Positions 57,353-64,000 of a DNA stretch of 64,000 nt are shown in pieces (the stretch's first letter is position 1; each line of letters begins with the position of its first letter). Source of the stretch: Actinomycetota bacterium (lineage in GTDB: Bacteria > Actinomycetota > Geothermincolia > Geothermincolales > RBG-13-55-18); assembly GCA_030019255.1 (NCBI GenBank), contig JASEFK010000001.1, positions 291,498 to 355,497 on the forward strand, written 5' to 3'. Under the pieces are notes generated by a model that ran no database searches, was not told the origin of the DNA, and saw nothing but the letters and a program-made list of their open reading frames with translations. A program made the position numbers and the translations under genes.

Positions 57353-57557
57353 TCCAGCTGGTCGAGAGGGATGCCCTGGACCGCGATGACGATTTAATGC
57401 TTGAACTTCTTTTCCCGCGGGGCGCAGATAGCCCCCCACGACAGGAATGAGGTTCGCGGGCGGAGACCTTTCCCCGGGAACAGGGAGAGTCCCGGGGTAT
57501 CGCAGGGTGAACTTGTCACCCCCATGCCTTATCCTGAAAGTGCGTTCTCCTTGGATG

Positions 57558-57585
57558 CGGGGACGGGGCACCAGCCCCGTCCCCG
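57558..57585 (+). repeat. Perfect 12-bp hairpin upstream of polA
   Basis: CGGGGACGGGGC (57558-57569) and its exact complement (57574-57585) with a 4-nt loop ACCA. There is no U-tract. It lies 30 nt before the polA start. The rest of the 290-bp gap between tRNA-Leu and polA shows no gene. Confidence 0.6.
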
Positions 57586-57615
57586 AACCTCGCCCCCGCG
57601 TGATCTTGAGGAAGA

Positions 57616-60315
57616 GTGGTGAAGGTGAAGGAGCGAAAGAGAGAAAGGTACGTCCTGGTCGATGGACACAGCCTGGCTTACCGGGCCTATTACGCACTTC
57701 CCGCCGACCTTTCCACCTCCTCCGGCCAGACCACCAATGCCGTGTATGGATTCGTCTCCATGCTCATCAAGATCCTGGAGGAGCTGCGTCCCGACGCCCT
57801 GGTGGTGGCATTCGACAAGGGGAGGCCCGAATTCCGGCTGGAACGTTTCGAGGAGTACAAGGCACACCGCAAGCCCATGCCGGATGACCTCCGGGAACAG
57901 ATGGACATCATCCGCGCCTTGCTGGAGGCCATGGATATCCCTTTTCTGGAGGTGGAGGGCTACGAGGCGGACGACGTCCTGGCCACCCTCAAGGACAGGC
58001 TCCCCTCGCAGGCGGAGGTCTTCGTGGTCACCGGGGATCGGGATGCCCTGCAGCTGGTGGATGATAGGGTGCGCGTGGTGGCCAACCGCAAGGGCATCAC
58101 GGATATCGTGGTCTTCGACCGGGAAAAGGTCAGGGAGAAATACGGCGTGGTACCGGAACAGATCGTGGATTACCTGGCCCTCAAGGGAGACACCTCGGAC
58201 AACATCCCGGGGGTTCCGGGAGTAGGGGAGAAGACCGCTGCTGCCCTGATCCAGAGGTTCGGAGACCTGGACGAGATTTACCGCTCCCTGGACAGGGTGG
58301 ACCAACCACGCTGGCGCCGCCTGCTGGAGGAGAACCGCGACAGCGCGTACCTCAGCCGGGAGCTGGCCCGCCTGCGCCGCGACGTTCCCCTGGAGCTTCC
58401 CGATCCGGAGGTCCTCAAACTCAAACCCTGGGACCAGGAGCAGGTAGGGCGCCTTTTCCATTCCCTCGAATTCCGCAAGCCGGCGGAGAGGCTTGCCTCG
58501 CTGCGCCGGGAACTCTTCCCTTCCGCCGGGCAGGAATCGCCTTCACTCCGGGACAGAGAAGGCAGCCCGGATGACCTTGAGGCGAAGGAAGTGGACTTGC
58601 CCGCCGTACTCGAGGTTGCCCTGCGCCGCGGCGAGGTGTACATCTATCCCTCGCTGGAAGGGGAGGGGTTCACGCGGGGGAACCTCAAGGCGGTCACCAT
58701 CGCCGCAGGAGGAAGATATGCCCGCCTGCTTGTGAACGGTAATCGGGGTGAAATAAAGGCCCTCCTCGACGGTTTACGGGAGCGGGAGGGAGTGCGCGTC
58801 GTATGCTACCGGGGAAAGGAACTTATGGTCCAGTGCGCCAAGCTGTGGGGCGCGTTCCCGCAGGTGCACTTCGACGTTCAGCTGGCTTCCTACCTGGTGA
58901 ACCCCTCGGATTCAAGCCACGAACTCAGGGGCATGGCGCAGCGCTACCTCAACCTCACACTGGGGGAGGATAGGGGCGGCCAGCTTGGCCTCCTGGAAAC
59001 GGAGGAAGAGGAGGCCGCGGCGGATGTCCGATGTGCCCTGGTGATGGGAAGGCTGGCCGACGCGCTGCGGGCGGAGATGAACCTCCGCGGCCTTACCCCT
59101 CTTTTCGAGGATGTGGAGATGCCCCTCCTGGAGGTACTGGCGGAGATGGAGATCTGCGGGGTACGCCTGGATTCCGGATTCCTGACCTCCATGGAGGAGG
59201 AGCTGCGCCGGGAGATAGGAGGGCTGGAGGAGGAGGCCGAGAAGCTGGCCGGTTGCTCCTTCAACCTGAATTCGCCGCAACAGCTGGCCCACGTCCTCTT
59301 CGAGGTCCTCGGCCTGCCCCCGGTGAAGAGGACCAAGACGGGGTATGCCACTGACATGGGGGTGCTGAACGCCCTGCGGGACAAGCACCCCCTGGTGGAG
59401 GTGGTACTACGGCACCGGGAACTCTCCAAGCTCCTGGGGACCTATGTATCCGCTCTGCCCAGGATGGTCGACCCCCGTACCGGGCGCCTGCACGCCTCCT
59501 TCAACCAGACGGTGACCGCCACCGGGCGCCTTTCCTCAAGTAACCCCAACCTCCAGAACATCCCCGTCCGCACACCCGTGGGAAGGAGCATCCGGAGGGC
59601 CTTCATACCCACGTCGGAGGAGGGCTGTATCCTGACCGCCGATTACTCTCAGATAGAGCTGAGGCTGCTGGCCCACCTCTCCGGAGACCCGGGACTGCGG
59701 CGGGCCTTCGAGATGGGCCTGGATATCCATGCCGCCACCGCCTCCGAGGTCTTCGGCGTCCCCCTGGAGGAGGTGGACGGGGAAATGCGCCGGCGCGCCA
59801 AGACCATCAACTTCGGCGTCATCTACGGCATGAGCCCTTTCGGCCTCGCGGAACAGCTGGGTATCGATACCGAGGAGGCGGAGAGGTACATCGAGGCCTA
59901 TTTCCGGAAATACCCGCAGGTAAGGGCCTACCTGGACCGGGTGGTGGAGGAGGCCACCCGCACCGGCTACGTGACCACCCTCCTGGGACGGAGAAGGGAG
60001 ATCCCGGAGCTTCTCGAGGGCAATCACCGACTGCGGCGCCTGGGGGAGAGGCTGGCTTTCAACACTCCCATCCAGGGCAGCGCCGCGGACATCATCAAGG
60101 TGGCCATGGTCCGCGTGCACCGTCGCATCAGGCAGGAGGGCCTGACCTCCCGCATGATTCTGCAGGTACACGACGAACTGGTCTTCGACGTGGAGAAGGG
60201 AGAGGAAGAGGCGGTGGAGGAACTGGTGAGGGAGGAGATGGAGAACGCCTATCCCCTCGAGGTTCCCCTGCGGGTGGAGGTGGGAAAGGGCCCTTCCTGG
60301 TACGAGGCCAAGTAG
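57616..60315 (+). CDS. polA: DNA polymerase I
   Basis: 899 residues; three GTG codons at 57616, 57619 and 57625 are possible starts after GAGGAAGAG. The 5'-nuclease domain (~1-290) has VLVDGHSLAYRAYYAL, GYEADDVLATL and GDTSDNIPGVPGVGEKTA. The middle exonuclease-like domain (~310-490) lacks the DxE metal motif (VLEVALRRGEVYIYPS), so proofreading is probably lost, as in Taq and actinobacterial enzymes. Polymerase motifs A (DYSQIELRLLAHLSGD), B (RRRAKTINFGVIYGM) and C (QVHDELVFDV) are intact. Role: Okazaki-fragment maturation and repair. Confidence 0.97.
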   Translation: MVKVKERKRERYVLVDGHSLAYRAYYALPADLSTSSGQTTNAVYGFVSMLIKILEELRPDALVVAFDKGRPEFRLERFEEYKAHRKPMPDDLREQMDIIRALLEAMDIPFLEVEGYEADDVLATLKDRLPSQAEVFVVTGDRDALQLVDDRVRVVANRKGITDIVVFDREKVREKYGVVPEQIVDYLALKGDTSDNIPGVPGVGEKTAAALIQRFGDLDEIYRSLDRVDQPRWRRLLEENRDSAYLSRELARLRRDVPLELPDPEVLKLKPWDQEQVGRLFHSLEFRKPAERLASLRRELFPSAGQESPSLRDREGSPDDLEAKEVDLPAVLEVALRRGEVYIYPSLEGEGFTRGNLKAVTIAAGGRYARLLVNGNRGEIKALLDGLREREGVRVVCYRGKELMVQCAKLWGAFPQVHFDVQLASYLVNPSDSSHELRGMAQRYLNLTLGEDRGGQLGLLETEEEEAAADVRCALVMGRLADALRAEMNLRGLTPLFEDVEMPLLEVLAEMEICGVRLDSGFLTSMEEELRREIGGLEEEAEKLAGCSFNLNSPQQLAHVLFEVLGLPPVKRTKTGYATDMGVLNALRDKHPLVEVVLRHRELSKLLGTYVSALPRMVDPRTGRLHASFNQTVTATGRLSSSNPNLQNIPVRTPVGRSIRRAFIPTSEEGCILTADYSQIELRLLAHLSGDPGLRRAFEMGLDIHAATASEVFGVPLEEVDGEMRRRAKTINFGVIYGMSPFGLAEQLGIDTEEAERYIEAYFRKYPQVRAYLDRVVEEATRTGYVTTLLGRRREIPELLEGNHRLRRLGERLAFNTPIQGSAADIIKVAMVRVHRRIRQEGLTSRMILQVHDELVFDVEKGEEEAVEELVREEMENAYPLEVPLRVEVGKGPSWYEAK

Positions 60316-60538
60316 GTTTCCCGTTCCTGCCGGCAAGCGAAGCCGCAACCATCCTCGCTCGAGATTCCAACCATGCGTGGAGCGGTTGGCGTGTGGAACT
60401 GGCAAATCTCACTTTGGTTACTAATCTGGCCCGGAAAGCGAAGGGCCCTCGGGATGTCGGGGGAAGAAATACCTTGGTGCCTGCTTTTCGGGCTTAAACT
60501 GCCCGGCTTGGAATTTCAGGTGACAGGGTCTTCAGCTC
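60316..60538. other. Gap after polA with no supported gene
   Basis: About 220 bp, slightly lower in GC than surroundings. No terminator, RNA gene or open frame with a ribosome-binding site is seen. It ends at the IS-like repeat. Confidence 0.4.
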
Positions 60539-60719
60539 GTGTAAAGAATAGGCAGATTTAGGGAAATCTCCACATAAAAGGAGGGAAACCTCCCTGATAT
60601 CCTGATGTAAACCACACCGAACAGAAAGGAGGTTTCTCTCGATGGAAATGGTAGCAAAAACGGTAGAGAAGGGATGTTGTACCGTTTCAGCAGGCGCTTT
60701 CAGGGTTGAAAAGGGTTGA
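60539..60719 (+). mobile_element. IS-like leader repeat, copy 2, with truncated 25-codon ORF
   Basis: 60539-60641 is the counterpart of 57075-57177. AAAGGAGG precedes ATG 60642, which opens 25 codons (MEMVAKTVEKGCCTVSAGAF, then RVEKG) ending at 60719. The arrangement resembles the left end and first codons of a transposase gene, possibly IS256-like, but no transposase domain follows. GAAACCTCC (60585-60593) is exactly complementary to GGAGGTTTC (60628-60636), which contains the Shine-Dalgarno. Confidence 0.55.
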
Positions 60720-60796
60720 GAGACCACCCTATCATCATGGCAAAAACCAAAGGCCGACAGGACGAAGGTAGGAGGGGTGCAAATCCGGAAAATTGA

Positions 60797-60805
60797 TGTT
60801 AAAAT
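60797..60805 (+). promoter_or_regulatory. rpsA promoter (extended -10 TGTTAAAAT)
   Basis: TGT-TAAAAT without a clear -35, about 70 bp before rpsA. The same 9 bases precede tRNA-Leu. Confidence 0.6.
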
Positions 60806-60877
60806 AAGTTGTCCGTGTGCCGGCCGTTAAAAGGAGTGAGGCCATGGATAAATCTTACAACTGGAGGAAAGGATTAA

Positions 60878-62395
60878 ATGCTGGACCAGTACGAAAAGGA
60901 ACAAGAGCAGGAAACCCCCGTTAAGAACCCCGGTCTGACCACCCCCCTGACCAACTTCGATTACTCCGACAGCGAGGTCCCCGACTACGACCGTACCATC
61001 AAGGTCTTCTCCGAGGGAGACATAGTCGCGGGTACGGTGGTCAAGGTGGACAAGGACGAGGTCCTTCTGGACATCGGCTACAAGTCGGAAGGGGTGATCC
61101 CCGCCCGGGAGCTCTCCATCCGCTACGGGGTCAAGGCGGATGAAGTGGTCAAGGTGGGAGACCAGATCGACGCCCTGGTCCTCCAGAAGGAGGACAAGGA
61201 GGGCCGCCTCATTCTCTCCAAGAAACGGGCCCAGTACGAGCGTTCCTGGGGAGTCCTGGAGAAGTGCATGCTGGAGAACCAGCCCGTGGAGGGAGAGGTA
61301 ATCGAGGTGGTCAAGGGAGGGCTGATCCTGGACATCGGGCTGAGGGGATTCCTTCCCGCCTCCCTCATCGATGTCCACCGGGTTAAGGACCTGCATTCCT
61401 TCCTGGGCACCAAGCTCACTTGCAAGATCATCGAGATGGACCGCAACCGCAACAACGTGGTCCTTTCCCGCCGTGCCTACCTCGAGGAGGCGGCCAGCGA
61501 GAGGCGGAAGATCCTCCTGGACAACCTGGAGAAGGGCATGCGGGTGAGCGGGAAGGTGTCCAGCCTGGTGTCCTTCGGGGCCTTCGTGAACCTGGGAGGG
61601 ATAGACGGCCTGATCCATATCTCCGAGCTCTCCTGGTGCCACGTGGAGAAGCCCAGCGAGGTGCTCTCGGTGGGAGACGAGGTAGAAGTGGAAATCCTGG
61701 ACGTGGACAAGGAGAGGGAGCGCATCTCCCTGAGCCTGAAGGCCTGCCAGGAGGACCCCTGGGAGAAGCTGTCCCGGGAGGTGCGCATAGGCGAAACGGT
61801 GCGGGGCAGGGTTACCAAGCTGGTGCCCTTCGGCGCTTTCGTCGAGCTGCGGCCGGGGATCGAGGGCCTAATCCATATCTCCGAGCTCTCCAATCGCCAC
61901 GTGGAGCAGCCGGACGAGATCCTGGAGGTGAACCAGGAGATAGAGGTCAAGATCATTGACATAGACATCGACCGCCGGCGCATAAGCCTGAGCCTCCGTC
62001 AGGCGGCCGGTAAGGCGCGCCGCGCCGCGGAGGTGGAGGAACCGGAGCCGGAGGAAGCGACGGCGCTTCCCGAAGAGGCGGAGGAAAAGGCTACCGACCG
62101 GGTCCAGGCCTCCGTCGATGAGACGCGCCTCGAGGAGGAAGAGCCGGAATCGGCCATCGGGGAAGCGCCGGCGGAAGTCCCGGAGCACGAGGCCGTTGAG
62201 CTCGCCGCCGAGCCGGAAGGCGTTGAGGTGAGGGAAGAGGAAAAAGAGGAGGAAGCGGAGGCGGCTTCGCCTCAGGAGGAGACTTCCGCCGTTCCCAAGG
62301 GTGCCGGGGAGGAGGGCGAACCGGGGGAGACGAAGGAGTACGCGGAAGGAACTCTGGAATCCATAATCGAGGACATGAAGCGGGGAAGCCGTTAA
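60878..62395 (+). CDS. rpsA: Small ribosomal subunit protein bS1 with acidic tail
   Basis: 505 residues, ATG after GGAGGAAAGGA. Four S1 domains (about 43-115, 130-197, 215-285, 300-372) with typical blocks VVKVDKDEVLLDIGYKSEG, SLVSFGAFVNLGGIDGLIHI and KLVPFGAFVELRPGIEGLIH. Residues ~380-490 are strongly Glu-rich. S1 helps mRNA binding on the 30S subunit. Four domains rather than six is the actinobacterial form. It precedes coaE, a common pairing. Confidence 0.94.
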   Translation: MLDQYEKEQEQETPVKNPGLTTPLTNFDYSDSEVPDYDRTIKVFSEGDIVAGTVVKVDKDEVLLDIGYKSEGVIPARELSIRYGVKADEVVKVGDQIDALVLQKEDKEGRLILSKKRAQYERSWGVLEKCMLENQPVEGEVIEVVKGGLILDIGLRGFLPASLIDVHRVKDLHSFLGTKLTCKIIEMDRNRNNVVLSRRAYLEEAASERRKILLDNLEKGMRVSGKVSSLVSFGAFVNLGGIDGLIHISELSWCHVEKPSEVLSVGDEVEVEILDVDKERERISLSLKACQEDPWEKLSREVRIGETVRGRVTKLVPFGAFVELRPGIEGLIHISELSNRHVEQPDEILEVNQEIEVKIIDIDIDRRRISLSLRQAAGKARRAAEVEEPEPEEATALPEEAEEKATDRVQASVDETRLEEEEPESAIGEAPAEVPEHEAVELAAEPEGVEVREEEKEEEAEAASPQEETSAVPKGAGEEGEPGETKEYAEGTLESIIEDMKRGSR

Positions 62396-62417
62396 GGACC
62401 GAGCCGCGAGCAGGTGG

Positions 62418-62448
62418 AAGAAGGGGCGCCGAGGCGGCCCTTCTTTAA
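62418..62448 (+). terminator. Probable terminator after rpsA
   Basis: AAGAAGGG (62418-62425) pairs with CCCTTCTT (62438-62445), with inner GCC/GGC pairs, followed by a short T-run (TTTAAT). It begins about 20 bp after the rpsA stop. Confidence 0.65.
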
Positions 62449-62598
62449 TGGGAAGGTTTACTCCTCCGCGAGGAAGGAGGGTTGCCGGCCGGAGAAGCCG
62501 CCGTGGGCCCGTGAGAGGAAGAACTTCGCCGGGATGGGCGGCCGCGTGGGTCCGGACGGTCTGCTACGGGTGACGATGAGGATAACGGGGGGAGCGAC

Positions 62599-63228
62599 TT
62601 GTTCTACGTGGCCCTGACGGGAGGAATCGCCAGCGGCAAAAGCACGGTCTGCCGTCTCCTGAGGGAGAAGGGGGCGCACATCGTGGATAGCGACCTCCTG
62701 GCCAGGGAGGTGGTGCGAAAGGGCACGCCCGCATGGGAGGAGATCGTGGAGCATTTCGGCCGCGAGATACTGACCCCCGAAGGCGAGATCGACCGCGGCA
62801 GGCTGGGGAAGATCATCTTCTCCCGTCCGGAGGAAAGGGAGTTCCTGAACCGGGTGACCCACCCCCGCATCTTCCAATTGATGACCGAGAAACTGCGGGA
62901 GCTGGAAGAGGTAACGGGCGGTGAGGGAGTGGTGATCCTGGATATTCCCCTCCTGGTGGAGGCGGGAGCCGGGAACCTGTTCCAACTCAACCTGGTGGTG
63001 GATACCCCTCCCGAGGAACAGGCCAGGAGGCTAGTAGAGGACCGGGGTCTTTCCGCCGAGGAGGCGTGGGCGCGCATAAGGTCCCAGGCCGCAAGGGAGG
63101 AGCGGCTGCGCTGCGCGGACCTGGTCATCGAAAACGACGGCAGCCTGGAGAAGCTGAGAAGCGAGGTGGATCGCGCCTGGGAGGAGATAAAGGCACGGAT
63201 GGAAGCCCGCGGGGAAAGCGGGCGTTAG
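62599..63228 (+). CDS. coaE: Dephospho-CoA kinase
   Basis: 209 residues from TTG 62599 with GGGGGGAG 4 nt upstream. Walker A LTGGIASGKSTVC, then IVDSDLLAREVV, VTHPRIF and the lid region. VILDIPLLVEAGAGNLF is the family block. It phosphorylates dephospho-CoA at the 3'-OH, the last step of CoA synthesis. Confidence 0.96.
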   Translation: MFYVALTGGIASGKSTVCRLLREKGAHIVDSDLLAREVVRKGTPAWEEIVEHFGREILTPEGEIDRGRLGKIIFSRPEEREFLNRVTHPRIFQLMTEKLRELEEVTGGEGVVILDIPLLVEAGAGNLFQLNLVVDTPPEEQARRLVEDRGLSAEEAWARIRSQAAREERLRCADLVIENDGSLEKLRSEVDRAWEEIKARMEARGESGR

Positions 63229-63234
63229 GCCGTT

Positions 63235-63444
63235 TCACCTGCGCCCCAGGGCCCTCTCGCGAAGGGCCGCCTCTATCTCCCCGCTGTAACGCTCGTAAAC
63301 GGGACAACCGTACTGGAGGCACAGCCGGAGCTCTAGGGCACAGCGGGGTTGTTCGACCTGCCAGCACTCCAGGCCCTTAATATAGGCCTCGCAGGAGAGG
63401 TACTGGCTGGCCGGGCAACCACGCAGGCGACTGCACTCGTTCAT
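63235..63444 (-). CDS. Small cysteine-rich protein, function unknown
   Basis: 69 residues from the ATG at 63444, with GTGAGGG just upstream on the minus strand. Eight cysteines occur (Cys4, then CPASQYLSC, LECW, RC, LC and GCPVY), spaced like a metal-binding or Fe-S module; the CW...C...C..GC pattern resembles small two-CW type proteins. It is very close (6 bp) to the end of coaE, with which it converges. I do not recognise a function. Confidence 0.7.
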   Translation of the reverse strand: MNECSRLRGCPASQYLSCEAYIKGLECWQVEQPRCALELRLCLQYGCPVYERYSGEIEAALRERALGRR

Positions 63445-63482
63445 GCCCTCACCCGTTCCTCTTGAGGTATACTAGTATCAGC

Positions 63483-63500
63483 GGGCTCCGATGAGCCCTT
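63483..63500 (+). terminator. Terminator-like hairpin, + direction
   Basis: GGGCTC-CGAT-GAGCCC followed by TTTATTACCTTATT. Oriented to stop + strand transcripts about 260 bp after coaE, beyond the minus-strand Cys-rich gene. Confidence 0.5.
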
Positions 63501-63731
63501 TATTACCTTATTACATGATAGAACCCGCCGGGGAGGGAACACAACCGAACAGCATGTTCCGGAAATCGGCGGTGACCTGAAAGGTCCGGTATTCCGCCCG
63601 GTCGCGCGGCCTGCGGCAGCGGGAAACGTCGACCCCGAAAGGACGTCGAAGAAGAAGGGGCATCGAAACCCCGCTGGAAGTGGTACGACCGAGAGTTTTA
63701 GAGGTAGCGTCAAGGATTTTGTGTCAGCCAC
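63501..63731. other. Intergenic region holding the probable IS right end
   Basis: Between the Cys-rich gene's upstream region and the transposase. No gene supported. The stretch nearest the transposase probably carries its terminal repeat, but the exact element boundary cannot be set without the other end. Confidence 0.4.
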
Positions 63732-64000
63732 CTAGCCTTCCTCCTCCCATCCCAGGTTGCGAAACCCCCTGAGCCTCCTACATGAGAGCTTGTCGTTTTC
63801 GGAACGCAAGATCAGGTAGAGAACGGAGATCAGGCTCTCCTCGGAGGAGAAGACCTCTATGGTCTTGGTCCTGCGCTTTATCTCCTTGTTGATCCTCTCC
63901 AGCTGGTTGGTGGTGTAGATGTAGGGGCGCACCTGCTCCGGGTACTTAAGGAAGGCGGTGAGGGAGGCAAAATTCTCCCTCCAGTAGCGCACCAGGTTAG
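63732..64000 (-). mobile_element. IS256-family (mutator type) transposase, C-terminal part, truncated by window edge
   Basis: About 89 residues of the C-terminus, open to the window end. YWRENFASLTAFLKYPEQVR and YIYTTNQLERINKEIKRRTK are the mutator-family C-terminal blocks, with Glu of the DDE triad in the NQLERIN stretch. The rest of the gene lies beyond 64000. The 60 bp left of the stop (63670-63731, including GTAGCGTCAAGGATTTTGTG) probably contain the right inverted repeat of the element. Confidence 0.9.

Noticed and set aside
60737..60799. 20-codon frame MAKTKGRQDEG... before the rpsA promoter
   Set aside because: Weak ribosome-binding site, ends inside the -10 region, no family; insufficient support.

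Overview
The window is one continuous piece of a high-GC bacterial chromosome, densely packed with housekeeping genes and almost all on the + strand. Several traits together suggest a deep-branching actinobacterial-type lineage: a DivIVA/SepF/YggT cluster, a DNA polymerase I without a proofreading active site, S1 with four S1 domains and an acidic tail, frequent GTG/TTG starts, and genes whose -10 box sits almost on the start codon. I cannot name a species. I see no defence system, prophage, CRISPR array or biosynthetic cluster.

Layout. 1-3114: riboflavin operon (ribD 3' part, ribE, ribBA, ribH). 3647-9171: signalling genes, namely a GAF-HD-GYP protein, a REC-GGDEF regulator and a membrane GAF-PAS histidine kinase. 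9369-15163: translation block with promoter, attenuator-like leader, infC (probable ATA start), rpmI, rplT, a SpoU methyltransferase, pheS and pheT. 15428-15838: divergent rpsT (-) and lepA (+) with facing extended -10 promoters. 15839-28466: lepA, hemW, CIRCE-controlled hrcA, dnaJ, rsmE, mtaB, HIT, phoH, a 7TM-HD phosphodiesterase, ybeY and a CBS transporter-like protein; grpE and dnaK are missing between hrcA and dnaJ. 28516-33757: division and cell-envelope cluster (pgeF, acyP, mgtC, yggS, sepF, proC, yggT, divIVA) ending in a strong terminator. 33879-39960: yggU (-), ileS, a DksA/TraR protein, lspA, lgt, rluD. 40368-45343: a small winged-helix protein, a solitary Fe-S PD-(D/E)XK nuclease (-) and dnaE.

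45446-55905: hisD, hisB, hisH, hisA, hisF, then a complete branched-chain amino-acid type ABC importer (substrate-binding lipoprotein, two permeases, two ATPases), then hisI. hisG, hisC and hisE are not in the window. 56069-56894: two zinc-ribbon membrane-protein genes with near-identical 5' ends; the first has TGA exactly where its sister has a zinc-binding Cys codon. 57238-64000: tRNA-Leu(CAA), polA, rpsA, coaE, a Cys-rich small protein (-) and the 3' end of an IS256-family transposase (-). Two diverged ~100-bp copies of an IS-like leader flank polA.

The most unusual signals are small and non-coding: the TGA-interrupted zinc ribbon, a fossil duplication of the hisF ribosome-binding site and start, the infC leader and start codon, the CIRCE element enclosing the hrcA Shine-Dalgarno, leaderless promoters, and the IS-like leader whose Shine-Dalgarno is complementary to an upstream segment. 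All comparisons were made by eye, so identities and folds are hand estimates.
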